From positions 1 to 21,210 of the IMG/VR virus record IMGVR_UViG_3300009419_000125: 21,210 nucleotides of DNA, one strand, 5' to 3'. The notes below the pieces were generated by a model that did no database searches, was not told the origin of the DNA, and was given only the letters and a program-made list of their open reading frames with translations. The translations under genes and the position numbers were made by a program. Position 1 is the first letter of the stretch. The number at the start of each line of letters is the position of its first letter. Origin of the DNA: a virus. Shown here one piece after another: positions 12,571 to 20,127 of this stretch.

Positions 12571-13682
12571 TTGTCGGCGAGCTTACCTCGATGGGGCGCT
12601 GTGCACTTGTGGCTGACTTCAGTGCTACGATGGAGCGGCCGTTTGTCGAGATTGTGGCTGCCGAGGATATTATTACGTGGGCAGGCTTCGACGGTAAGAA
12701 AGTGACTGCCGCTACTCCTTTGCGCATGATCATGTATCGTCAGGCGTACGACCGGCTCAGTGCAGATATGACCGTGGTGGAACAACACACACGGCTGGTG
12801 CACATGGCGATGATTAACGACGTGGCGCATGTGCGCGTTCGCACGTTAGAAAACATGTGGGGTGAATGGCTTCCGGTTCTAGTCAACGGAGCTAAGGTTG
12901 ACCGTCTGCCCGCCATCGTGCTCGGGGCTGAAGTCAACGATGTTGATGTCGAAACCCCGCCTATGGCTGAGCTGGCCGAAATCGAGATTGCACACTACCG
13001 CAACAGCGCCGACTACGAAGAAATGGTGCACGTCGCCGGACAGGCCACACCCGTGTTCACCGGCTTGACCGAGGACTGGTACAACAACGTGCTTAAGGGC
13101 ACAGTGCGCTTTGGGACGTACGGCGGTATCCCGCTACCTAAAGACGCCGACGCCAAGTTTCTACAGATCGTTCCCAATGGCGTTGCCGCTGAAGCGATCA
13201 AGCAGAAGGAGGCGATGGCCCGAGCGGTCGGGGCACAGCTCATTGAGGAACGGCAGATCCGCCGTACCGCTGCTGAGGTCGGTATCGAAGCTGCTGCCAA
13301 CCACTCGACGCTAAGCCTTGCTGCCCACAATACTGAGGAAGGACTCAATTACGCCCTGCGGTTCTCCGCCATGTTTGTGGGCGCGCCGGAAGATTCCGTG
13401 AGCTTTAAATTCAACGCCGACTACTCGGGTGGCGCATCCAGCGTCGAAGCACGTCGCACTGTCGTTGAAGAATACCTCAAGGGCGCTATTAGCTGGACTG
13501 AGCTGCGCGACAGCTTACGTCAGGGCAATCCGCACGTCACGATGGACGACGATGCGGTCAAGAAGGAAATCGAGGACGCACAGGAGGCAAAGCGTGTTGC
13601 CCTAATGGAGCAGAGCAGCTACAATCCTGACGGCAGTCCGAAACAACCAAAACCTGAAGGTGATCCAAATGCTAAAACGTAA
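12549..13682 (+). pseudogene. Portal protein (DUF4055), C-terminal part after frameshift
   Basis: This frame continues the DUF4055 portal in the -1 frame relative to the preceding fragment. Homology appears to begin a few codons before 12549 (RLSLYSLATLVVGELTSMGR). Typical features follow: RPFVEIVAAEDIITWAGFDG, EWLPVLVNGAKVDRLPAIVL, the highly conserved ELAEIEIAHYRNSADYEEM, then the long helix KQKEAMARAVGAQLIEE, and a helical C-terminus with an acidic/proline tail. The part listed is 377 codons long and ends in TAA overlapping the scaffold gene. Together both parts give a portal of about 495 residues, a normal length for the family. The break is recent, since both frames are otherwise intact. 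Confidence 0.8.
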
Positions 13683-14331
13683 ACTTACCGCTGAACAGTT
13701 TGCCGCACTCGATGTGACCCTCCAAGGTCTGTACCTGCTGAAAGGCGGCGAGTATGTGCTGAAGCTCGAAGGCTCCGACCCAGACACGGACAACTTCCGT
13801 ACGCTGGCACAAACAGCACAGGCAGAAAAAGCTCAGCTACAGCTTGATCTTGACAAGGCAAACAAAGCCCTTGCTGAGCAGACAGCCGGTAGCGCTGCGG
13901 CAATCGAAGCCGCCACTACTGCGGCTAAAGAAAGCCAAGCCCGTGCTGTCGCCCTGCTGCTGCAAAAAGAGCGCGCTGCCCTTGTGGGCACTGTTGCTTC
14001 CAACTTCACCGCACCGGCCCTTGTAGCTCGCGATGTCGAGACACGGGTACAGGTTGAATACGACGAAGCTACCGGCGAAGTTAAAACCAAGATTCTCGAC
14101 GCGAAAGGCGGCGAGACTACCCTCGACGCGCTCAGCAACGAATACTTGAGCCGCCCAGACTTAGCTGGTATTATCGCCAAGAAGCCGAGTCGCGGCGCTA
14201 TGGATACGCCTGCTGGTACGGAGGTTCCAAAAGCCACCGACGCACCGACGCGTAGTTACGCGCCACAGGATCGCAGTAAGCTCATTTCAGATCTTAAGGC
14301 GAAAATTCAAGACGTAGGTAAAGAGGATTAA
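13669..14331 (+). CDS. Scaffold protein
   Basis: The 220-residue product lies between portal and major capsid, the standard place for a scaffold. Its first 40 residues are globular. A long Ala/Glu/Lys-rich coiled coil follows (about 45-105; for example AEKAQLQLDLDKANKALAEQ). After that comes a short beta segment (VQVEYDEATGEVKTKILDAK) and a basic, proline-containing C-terminus (SKLISDLKAKIQDVGKED) of the type that binds coat protein. ATG 13669 has AAGG eight bases upstream and overlaps the portal stop by 14 bases. No protease domain is visible. Confidence 0.75.
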   Translation: MLKRKLTAEQFAALDVTLQGLYLLKGGEYVLKLEGSDPDTDNFRTLAQTAQAEKAQLQLDLDKANKALAEQTAGSAAAIEAATTAAKESQARAVALLLQKERAALVGTVASNFTAPALVARDVETRVQVEYDEATGEVKTKILDAKGGETTLDALSNEYLSRPDLAGIIAKKPSRGAMDTPAGTEVPKATDAPTRSYAPQDRSKLISDLKAKIQDVGKED

Positions 14332-14333
14332 CC

Positions 14334-15344
14334 ATGCCTATCGGTAACAATTTAGAGCAGTTTACGCTTCAGGCGTACACTGCGATGACGGAAGTCATCC
14401 AAGACACTGTGCGCCTCTTTAACGGCGCAAGTAACGGTGCAATCATCCTGACTGGCGGCGACCTGCAATCAGCGTTTAGTGAAGAAGCGTTTTACGCGCT
14501 ACTTACCGGCGACTTGATCAAGAGCCGTAACCCATCAGGCACAGCCGCGACTACCGAGTTTAGTCTTGAGCATGCGTTGGCGAACAAAGTAAAAGTCGCC
14601 TTGCGCACTGATACCTTGGTCTTCACGCAGGCTTGGTACGACTGGATCGCCCGTGATCAGGCTGAAGCTGCCAGTGTGTTTGGTATTCAGTTGGCCGAGA
14701 AGATTTTTGAGGCTCGTCTCGAAAACGCTATCGCAATGCTGAAAGCCTGCGCTGGTACTAACCCGAATCTGGTTCGTGACCAGTCAGCCGCTACCGGCAA
14801 AGACGGTATCATGAGCTACACCAACTTGCTGCTGGCTGCTGACTTGTTCGGCGACAAAGCACAGCGGATCAACTGCTGGTTGATGCACTCGCGTGCCAAG
14901 ACCCAACTGATCGAAGGCAACTTGGCTAACACCGAGCGCCTGTTCCAGTTTGGTGGCGTGAACGTGATGAGCGATGCTGAAGGCCGCCCAATTATTTTCA
15001 CCGACGTAGCTGGTCTACGCAGCGGTGCGGGTACTGGCCCAGATCCAGTGCTGTTCCACACACTTGGTTTGACCCAAGCTGCTGCCATTGTTGAGCAGAA
15101 CAGCGACTGGCAAGACCACGTTGATCGCAGCAACGGTCAAGAAAACATTAAAGACACCTACCAAGCGCAGTGGTCTGAAAACTACGCAGTCAAGGGCTTC
15201 GCCTACGACGTTGCGTCCATTGACAAGAAAGTCGGTATTACACCGGCCGCACTAGCAGTGAGCGCAAACTGGGATCAGAACGTGACCAGCGACAAGGACA
15301 CGTTCGGGGTGCAGCTCGACACCCGCCTCGTAGCGTTGCCGTAA
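14334..15344 (+). CDS. Major capsid protein
   Basis: The 336-residue protein follows the scaffold by two bases, has a strong ribosome-binding site (GAGG seven bases before ATG) and is followed by an intrinsic terminator, all typical of the coat gene. The N-terminus (EQFTLQAYTAMTEVIQDTV) is helical. The middle has the regularly spaced Asp/Ala-rich segments and strands expected of an HK97-like fold (WYDWIARDQAEAASVFGIQL, NCWLMHSRAKTQLIEGNL, GGVNVMSDAEGRPIIFTDV). The C-terminus is polar. Identification rests on position, length and overall pattern; I see no diagnostic short motif. Confidence 0.8.
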   Translation: MPIGNNLEQFTLQAYTAMTEVIQDTVRLFNGASNGAIILTGGDLQSAFSEEAFYALLTGDLIKSRNPSGTAATTEFSLEHALANKVKVALRTDTLVFTQAWYDWIARDQAEAASVFGIQLAEKIFEARLENAIAMLKACAGTNPNLVRDQSAATGKDGIMSYTNLLLAADLFGDKAQRINCWLMHSRAKTQLIEGNLANTERLFQFGGVNVMSDAEGRPIIFTDVAGLRSGAGTGPDPVLFHTLGLTQAAAIVEQNSDWQDHVDRSNGQENIKDTYQAQWSENYAVKGFAYDVASIDKKVGITPAALAVSANWDQNVTSDKDTFGVQLDTRLVALP

Positions 15345-15355
15345 GGCTGACATGG

Positions 15356-15380
15356 AACCGCAGCTACGGCTGCGGTTTTT
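15356..15380 (+). terminator. Intrinsic terminator after major capsid gene
   Basis: AACCGCAGC pairs with GCTGCGGTT over the loop TACG, giving the very stable C-TACG-G tetraloop closing, followed by TTT. Partial termination here would reduce downstream expression relative to coat protein. Confidence 0.9.
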
Positions 15381-15401
15381 ACATTGACTGGAGAGAAAAT
15401 C

Positions 15402-15977
15402 ATGGCAAAATCTTTACGCACCGTTTTACCTATCCTGCTTGTGTTTGCAGCACGGACTGGCCCAACGCGTGAGGAGCTGCAAGCAGCTCAAGAACAGTAC
15501 CCCGAGTTTCGTGTCTTTGGCCGGAGCAGCGACTATGCGCGCAATGTTGAACCGCACGCTGCGGTTATTGGTGATCCAATCCCTGCTGCTTACCGTGGCA
15601 GCCGCTCGCCTGCTGAGTACCTCGAAGCACCCGAACCTGTTGTGGCCCCGTCCGTTGCCGAGGTACTTGCGGGTATCGCTCAGGCCGGAAAGCCTGTTCA
15701 GAAAAAACAGCGCAAGGTTAAAGCCAGCGGCGACCTCCCACCTGTCGATGCGAGCAAGCCCGCGCCGGTACAGGAACCAGCGGAACCCGCGACATCCGAA
15801 GATGAGCCACAGCTAAGCGACAACGCCGTCAGCGACATGAGCCAGCTAATTGCCAGCATTGGTGGTGTAGCCGAAGTGGACGAATTGGCGACTACGACTT
15901 TCGCCCCGCTGGAGCCACTCGCCCCGCTGGAAGAAGTTAAGCCAGAAGGCGACAACCCCGAAAAATGGGAGTCCTAA
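15402..15977 (+). CDS. Pro/Ala/Glu-rich protein after major capsid (191 aa)
   Basis: ATG 15402 is preceded by ACTGGAGAGAAAATC, one of the repeated leaders in this window. The N-terminus (about residues 1-50) starts MAKSLRTVLPILLVFAA and looks globular. After residue 65 the sequence becomes low in complexity and rich in Pro, Ala and Glu (VQEPAEPATSEDEPQL, PLEPLAPLEEVKPE), with a Lys-rich patch (VQKKQRKVKASGD). It is probably an accessory head or neck protein with a flexible acidic tail. I do not recognise the family. Confidence 0.6.
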   Translation: MAKSLRTVLPILLVFAARTGPTREELQAAQEQYPEFRVFGRSSDYARNVEPHAAVIGDPIPAAYRGSRSPAEYLEAPEPVVAPSVAEVLAGIAQAGKPVQKKQRKVKASGDLPPVDASKPAPVQEPAEPATSEDEPQLSDNAVSDMSQLIASIGGVAEVDELATTTFAPLEPLAPLEEVKPEGDNPEKWES

Positions 15978-15980
15978 GCC

Positions 15981-16436
15981 ATGTACGCAACCAACGCAGA
16001 GCTTGTCACCTATGCGGCTGAGCGCGGAAGCGTAATCAGTCTCGACGAAGCGTCGGCGTTGGTTGCGCGGGCTTCCACCTATATCGACGTTGCCTACAAG
16101 TTTGTGGGCAATCCAGTCACCGACGAGGCTTCGTTCCCGCGCACAGACACCGGCATTACCGCCTATGACGGCGTTATTCCCGCTCCTGTTCGGCGGGCGA
16201 CCCTGATGGTGGCCTACGACTTCCAGCTCGGCATCAACGTCGAGTTTGGCGGTGATCGTAGCGCTGTAACACGCGAACGCGTGAGTCAGGGCGCAATCGA
16301 AACCTACTACAGTGTCAAGCAAGACGACTACGGTTCCACCCCGATGGCAGTTCACCGGCCCAGTCAAAAAATACTCCAAGATGCTGGCCTGATCGACGGC
16401 TTCGGCGACATGTATATCAATGTGGTGCGCGCATGA
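15981..16436 (+). CDS. Head-tail connector (DnaT-like/gp6-type)
   Basis: This 151-residue protein fits the connector family often annotated as 'DnaT-like ssDNA-binding' in phages. The N-terminus has the usual pattern MYATNAELVTYAAERG with ASALVARASTYIDVAYKFVG, then a middle ending in PAPVRRATLMVAYDFQLG. The C-terminal part (SVKQDDYGSTPMAVHRPSQK) leads to a short helix. Its place, two genes after the capsid, is where head-completion proteins attach to the portal. GGGAG precedes ATG 15981. Confidence comes from pattern and synteny together. Confidence 0.7.
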   Translation: MYATNAELVTYAAERGSVISLDEASALVARASTYIDVAYKFVGNPVTDEASFPRTDTGITAYDGVIPAPVRRATLMVAYDFQLGINVEFGGDRSAVTRERVSQGAIETYYSVKQDDYGSTPMAVHRPSQKILQDAGLIDGFGDMYINVVRA

Positions 16437-16801
16437 CACGCGCCCGCGTCTACACACGAGCTGAAGCTACGGCGCGCAAGCTGCTTGCACGCTACGGTAG
16501 CCCGTGCACGCTCGTGCAGCAGGACAACGTAGACAGCGACAAGCCTTGGCGACCCGCTGCCGCAGCTCCTGTGCAGTTCACCGGAACCGCTGTGGCGTTT
16601 CAGCCGCAGATGGACAGCTTCGCCGAGATCGCAGATATTACGCTGCTACGCAAGGCTGCCATCTTCGTGCTAGACCAGCCGGTCGAGCCACGCATCAACG
16701 ATCAATTCCTGTGGGCAGGCGCTTCTTATCTGGTAGCTGCTACGCGCACCTTGAATCCTGATGGAAACGGCGCGATACTGTACTCCGTCGCGTTACGGTG
16801 A
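16433..16801 (+). CDS. Head closure/stopper-like protein
   Basis: The gene overlaps the previous one by four bases (ATGA). The product has a basic N-terminal helix (TRAEATARKLLARYGSPCTL), then a beta-rich barrel (VQFTGTAVAFQPQMDSF, AAIFVLDQPVEPRINDQFLW, ASYLVAATRTLNPDGNGAIL). The strands and the P-x-I-x-D-x-F-x-W-x-G segment are like head-closure proteins that plug the connector. I assign this by position and strand pattern; family not proven. Confidence 0.65.
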   Translation: MTRARVYTRAEATARKLLARYGSPCTLVQQDNVDSDKPWRPAAAAPVQFTGTAVAFQPQMDSFAEIADITLLRKAAIFVLDQPVEPRINDQFLWAGASYLVAATRTLNPDGNGAILYSVALR

Positions 16802-16808
16802 TAGCGAA

Positions 16809-17228
16809 ATGTACCTAGACCGCAAGACAGCCGAGGACGAGGTGTATGGTACGCTGTTTAGTTTAGCAGCTCAGCACCTACCGGCCCTGCCAATTTATGT
16901 CAATGGGGTGACCAGTACCGAGGGGCTTACCGAGGCCACTGCCCACATTGAGGCGGGCGTCTATAACATCGATAGCGAAAAAGCTGTCTTCGCCGCTGGT
17001 GTTTGGCGCAGGAACCGTATGCTGCTTGTCGAAATTGTGGTCGCACCGAGTACAATTGACAGGGAGGCTGCGGCTTGTTTCATGGACTGCCTGCGTAACC
17101 AGTACCATCAACGCATTGGTACTGGTACAATAACTGTCGATAGCGCCGAGTGGCAAGAAAAACCGCGAGACATGGGCTACGGTTTTCTGCTTGAGGTTGA
17201 CTTCCACTACGATGAGCGAGTGCTTTAG
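16809..17228 (+). CDS. Tail terminator/completion-like protein (139 aa)
   Basis: ATG 16809 follows the previous stop by seven bases with a weak GGTGAT site. The longer frame back to 16761 lies inside the previous gene. The product starts with a helix (DRKTAEDEVYGTLFSLAA), then a strand PIYVNGVTSTEGL, a core of alternating hydrophobics (RMLLVEIVVAPS), a helix (AAACFMDCLRNQYHQR) and a C-terminal strand ending in YGFLLEVDFHYDERVL. Size and place directly before the tail tube fit a tail terminator of the gpU type; sequence alone does not prove it. Confidence 0.6.
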   Translation: MYLDRKTAEDEVYGTLFSLAAQHLPALPIYVNGVTSTEGLTEATAHIEAGVYNIDSEKAVFAAGVWRRNRMLLVEIVVAPSTIDREAAACFMDCLRNQYHQRIGTGTITVDSAEWQEKPRDMGYGFLLEVDFHYDERVL

Positions 17229-17229
17229 C

Positions 17230-18816
17230 ATGCCAAAAATCGAATCAAGCCAGACAGGGCTTTTCCTGTCGCCCGAAGTCTCACTCGGCGTGCTACCAGC
17301 AGCGCCAGTGTTCATCCAGCAGGAGCCTAACGGCTACTCGGACTTTGGCTCCAGTATTTCAACAATGGCCCGCGAGCCGATCACTTCCAGCCGTCAGCGT
17401 AAGCGCGCGACTGTGAACGATCTTGAGGCGACTGCGGGCTTTAGTGCGGATTTCTTGCAGCGGCAATCGCAGCATCATATCGCCGCTGCACTGTTCAACC
17501 TGCCTTACGCTAAGTTTACGACTGCCCCGCTGTTTGGCGCAGTGACTGGTGACCCAACGATTGCAGTTACCGTAACAGCCGCAGACGAAGTTGCTGTACC
17601 TACAGTTGGTGCTGTTGGCGCGCCTTTGGTTGTCGGTAGCATTGTCGCCCTACGCGGCAGCCGGTACACCACAAACAACACCGCATTGGTGGTTACGGCC
17701 AAGAACGTGGATTTGCTGACCTTCCAGCGCGCTTACGGCACAGGCAATTTAGCCGTTGATACTACCGATGAAGACATTGTAATGACCGCCGTCGGCCACC
17801 GCTTCGACTTTGGCGCGGTTACCTTCGACGTGTCTGGCGACGAATTCGTGCAGATGCAGTTTGCTGTGAACGCCACGCACACCAGCGTAGTTGACCAGCT
17901 ACACGTAGGCGAATGGTTGTTCATTGGTGGCGACGCTGCCAACAGCCGTATTGCCGAAGCGCCACCGTTCTACGCACGTATCGCGGCCATCGGCAACGAC
18001 GGTACGACCTACACGTTGAGCCTTGACACCACGACTAGCGCGCTTGTGGCAGCAGGCGGGACGATTGGCACTGTGGGCATTAAGCTCGACGTGTACTTCG
18101 GCACGTTCATTCGTAACCCGAAAGACGGCGAACAGCAGCACCGCTTGAGCTTCACCTTTGACCGCACGTTCGACTCTACCCTGAGTCGTGCTGAGCGCGT
18201 ACGCGGCGCTGTCGCTAACGAGCTGAGCTTGGCGCTGGCCTCGAAGGAAAAAGCCACTATCGACGTCGGTTACATGGCGCTGAATAGTTGCGTGCGCTCT
18301 GCCGTGACCAACGAAGTGTTCAAGCCGGTCACTGGTGAAACTTCGTACAATCTGTCGGTAGACACCTTCCGTCAGCGGCTGGCGATCCGTACTGGCGAGC
18401 TGAACCCTGCGGCGCTGTTCGCCTTCGTGCAGTCGATGGAATTCACTATCGCTAACAACATCACTGCCGACGACGCTATCGGTGTTCTCGGTGCGTTCGA
18501 CATGACCGCCGGTCAATTCAACGTCGATCTGAGCGTGACCGCGTACTTGATGGACTTGGAAGCGGTTTGCGCTGTACGGAACAACGAAGTGCTCGGTGCG
18601 GATATTATCCTAGCGAAGCAGAACCAAGGTGTCGTCGTAGACGTGCCGGAATTCACTGCGAGCAACGGACGTATCAACGTCGAAAAAGACACCTCGGTGA
18701 AAATTCCGGTCGAGGGTCTTGCGTGGGCCAACCGCTTTGGCTACACTGTTGGCTTCACCTTCTTTGATTGGCTACCGGACGTAGCCATGCCAGCAACCGC
18801 AAATTGCGATTGCTGA
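17230..18816 (+). CDS. Tail tube (major tail) protein
   Basis: The 528-residue protein starts at ATG 17230, one base after the upstream stop, and is followed by a strong terminator, as expected of a highly expressed structural gene. It is nearly all beta-strand. An N-terminal segment YSDFGSSISTMAREPITSSR with RKRATVNDLEATAGFSADF resembles tail-tube proteins. The middle (about 110-260) has repeated Thr/Val-rich strands (AVTVTAADEVAVPTVGAVGA) that may be an inserted Ig-like domain. The C-terminal third (RVRGAVANELSLAL and on) returns to tube-like pattern. The length exceeds simple tube proteins, consistent with an extra domain. Confidence 0.7.
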   Translation: MPKIESSQTGLFLSPEVSLGVLPAAPVFIQQEPNGYSDFGSSISTMAREPITSSRQRKRATVNDLEATAGFSADFLQRQSQHHIAAALFNLPYAKFTTAPLFGAVTGDPTIAVTVTAADEVAVPTVGAVGAPLVVGSIVALRGSRYTTNNTALVVTAKNVDLLTFQRAYGTGNLAVDTTDEDIVMTAVGHRFDFGAVTFDVSGDEFVQMQFAVNATHTSVVDQLHVGEWLFIGGDAANSRIAEAPPFYARIAAIGNDGTTYTLSLDTTTSALVAAGGTIGTVGIKLDVYFGTFIRNPKDGEQQHRLSFTFDRTFDSTLSRAERVRGAVANELSLALASKEKATIDVGYMALNSCVRSAVTNEVFKPVTGETSYNLSVDTFRQRLAIRTGELNPAALFAFVQSMEFTIANNITADDAIGVLGAFDMTAGQFNVDLSVTAYLMDLEAVCAVRNNEVLGADIILAKQNQGVVVDVPEFTASNGRINVEKDTSVKIPVEGLAWANRFGYTVGFTFFDWLPDVAMPATANCDC

Positions 18817-18838
18817 TAAAAAGTAGGTGCTAAGGACG

Positions 18839-18873
18839 CCGCCTAGCTCACAGCCCGTGCTAGGCGGTTTTTT
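18839..18873 (+). terminator. Intrinsic terminator after tail tube gene
   Basis: CCGCCTAGC pairs with GCTAGGCGG over an 11-base loop and runs into six T residues (18868-18873). It separates the tail tube from the chaperone genes. Confidence 0.9.
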
Positions 18874-18894
18874 AATGCAGACTGGAGAGAAATC

Positions 18895-19335
18895 ATGGCT
18901 ATTACCAAAAGTTTTGCCCGCAAAGAAGACGCAATCCGCGACGGCGTGTGGTTTGAAGTCGGTATCGACGAGTCAAACGGCCTACCAATTAAAGTCAAAC
19001 TGGCGCGCGGCCATAACTCGAACCCACAATTTAAGCGTGAGATCGAAAACGCCACCCGCACCAAGCGCGCTGCACTGTCACGGCGCTCCGCCCAGACCAA
19101 CGACATGTTGACCAAAGCGGTGCAGGAAGCTGTGGTCGTGGCTTGCTTTAAAGATTGGGAGAACGTCATCCTCAACGACGAGGACGGCCCACTGCCGTTC
19201 AGTACCGAGAACGTGCGCCAGATCGTCGAGCTGCTACCTGAATTCTTGGACGCGTGTGTGACCTTTGCCACTGACGACAATAACTACGTCGGTTGCGATG
19301 ATGACGCGGACGCCGAAGGTGATGTAAAAAACTAA
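18895..19335 (+). CDS. Tail assembly chaperone, short form (G-like)
   Basis: The 146-residue product starts at ATG 18895 behind ACTGGAGAGAAATC. It lies between tail tube and tape measure, as lambda G does. The sequence is mixed helical and acidic at its end (DDNNYVGCDDDADAEGDVKN). The last sense codons GTA AAA AAC followed by TAA contain the slippery heptamer A AAA AAC, so some ribosomes should shift -1 and make a longer GT-like protein. The chaperone coats the tape measure during tail assembly and is absent from the finished tail. The family is inferred from position and frameshift, both very specific for this pair. Confidence 0.85.
   Translation: MAITKSFARKEDAIRDGVWFEVGIDESNGLPIKVKLARGHNSNPQFKREIENATRTKRAALSRRSAQTNDMLTKAVQEAVVVACFKDWENVILNDEDGPLPFSTENVRQIVELLPEFLDACVTFATDDNNYVGCDDDADAEGDVKN
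19326..19332 (+). promoter_or_regulatory. Programmed -1 frameshift slippery site A AAA AAC
   Basis: In the G-like frame the codons are GTA AAA AAC TAA, so the heptamer A_AAA_AAC is in register for simultaneous slippage, with a stop codon directly after it. The -1 frame stays open for another 120 codons. A 10-bp inverted repeat (19355-19364 with 19386-19395) lies 22 bases downstream. Confidence 0.9.
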
Positions 19336-19694
19336 CGGAAGTCCTTACCTATTCGCTCAAGTACACGCCGGATTTTGAACAGCAGGTACTTGAGCAATGC
19401 CTTCGGGCGGGTAGGGGCGAACCGGAGTTTTACCGCAATAAGCCGTACCTCCGCTGCGGACTTGAATTGTACTTTGATGCTTTCTTCGACCTTGGCACAA
19501 CACGCGCCGCTGGATTCGAGACGATACTGCCGATTTCGTGGCTCGCCGTCAGGCAGTATGCTATCCTCTGCCATTATGACGAGTATCAAACGGACTTTCT
19601 CCACGAAGCCGTTCAGGCGCTCGATACAGTTTACCTCGAATGGGTGAGGGCGCAGCGTGGCGAACCGGATAAAGCAAGCAACAACCCTCCTTGA
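19332..19694 (+). CDS. Tail assembly chaperone, -1 frame extension (GT-like)
   Basis: This frame has no start of its own at the correct place; it is read after a -1 shift from the preceding gene and adds 120 residues, giving a fusion of about 266 residues. The extension begins LTEVLTYSLKYTPDFEQQ, continues through AGRGEPEFYRNKPYLRCG and ISWLAVRQYAILCHYDEY, and ends EPDKASNNPP. Length and position match the T part of lambda-type GT proteins, which bind tail tube subunits while G coats the tape measure. It overlaps the next gene by 38 bases. Confidence 0.8.
   Translation, partial: LTEVLTYSLKYTPDFEQQVLEQCLRAGRGEPEFYRNKPYLRCGLELYFDAFFDLGTTRAAGFETILPISWLAVRQYAILCHYDEYQTDFLHEAVQALDTVYLEWVRAQRGEPDKASNNPP
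19355..19395 (+). other. Inverted repeat, possible frameshift-stimulating hairpin
   Basis: GCTCAAGTAC (19355-19364) and GTACTTGAGC (19386-19395) are exact inverted repeats of ten bases with a 21-base loop. In the mRNA they could form a hairpin, though 22 bases from the slippery site is longer than the usual spacer. Confidence 0.5.
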
Positions 19695-20127
19695 ATTAGC
19701 CCGAGCTTGTCGGCAGGCTCCGGCTGAAATAGCGCGCGTTACTCGTGACGCGCGCAACAGCCTAGCAGGTGTGCTACTCAGCGACCTGACCTTGATCACC
19801 CCCGTCGATACTTCGCAAGCCCTGTCAAACTGGGTAGTCTCGCCAGCACCGGCTGGTTCAGAATTACCGCCGCACGTCGAAGGTAAAGGCGGCTCCACAC
19901 GGAACGCTTCGGCCAAAGTCGCCTACGCCAAGGGCAAGTCGGCTATGCGCAAGATACCTGTGGGCACATCACTTTTTCTGGTAAACTACGCGGGACACAT
20001 CGACTTGCTTGAGTACAAAGGCGTTTCACCCCAACAAGCAAAGGGCTTTGTGGCGCGTACAGTCGCGAACGCAGCAGCGCAAGCAGACGTTGTTTTGGCA
20101 CAGGAGCTGAGCAAACGTGGCTATTAA
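19657..20127 (+). CDS. HK97 gp10-like tail completion protein
   Basis: The GTG start at 19657 has GAGGG at good distance, inside the end of the frameshift extension. The 156-residue product shows the pattern of HK97 gp10-like proteins: an N-terminal helix (DARNSLAGVLLSDLTLIT), the conserved PVDTSQALSNWVVSP (about 49-63), a variable loop (PHVEGKGGSTRNASAKVAYA), IPVGTSLFLVNYAGHIDLLE (about 100-119), and a helical C-terminus. These proteins help complete the head-tail or tail structure. It is unusual in lying after the chaperone pair rather than near the neck genes. Confidence 0.6.
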   Translation: MANRIKQATTLLELARACRQAPAEIARVTRDARNSLAGVLLSDLTLITPVDTSQALSNWVVSPAPAGSELPPHVEGKGGSTRNASAKVAYAKGKSAMRKIPVGTSLFLVNYAGHIDLLEYKGVSPQQAKGFVARTVANAAAQADVVLAQELSKRGY

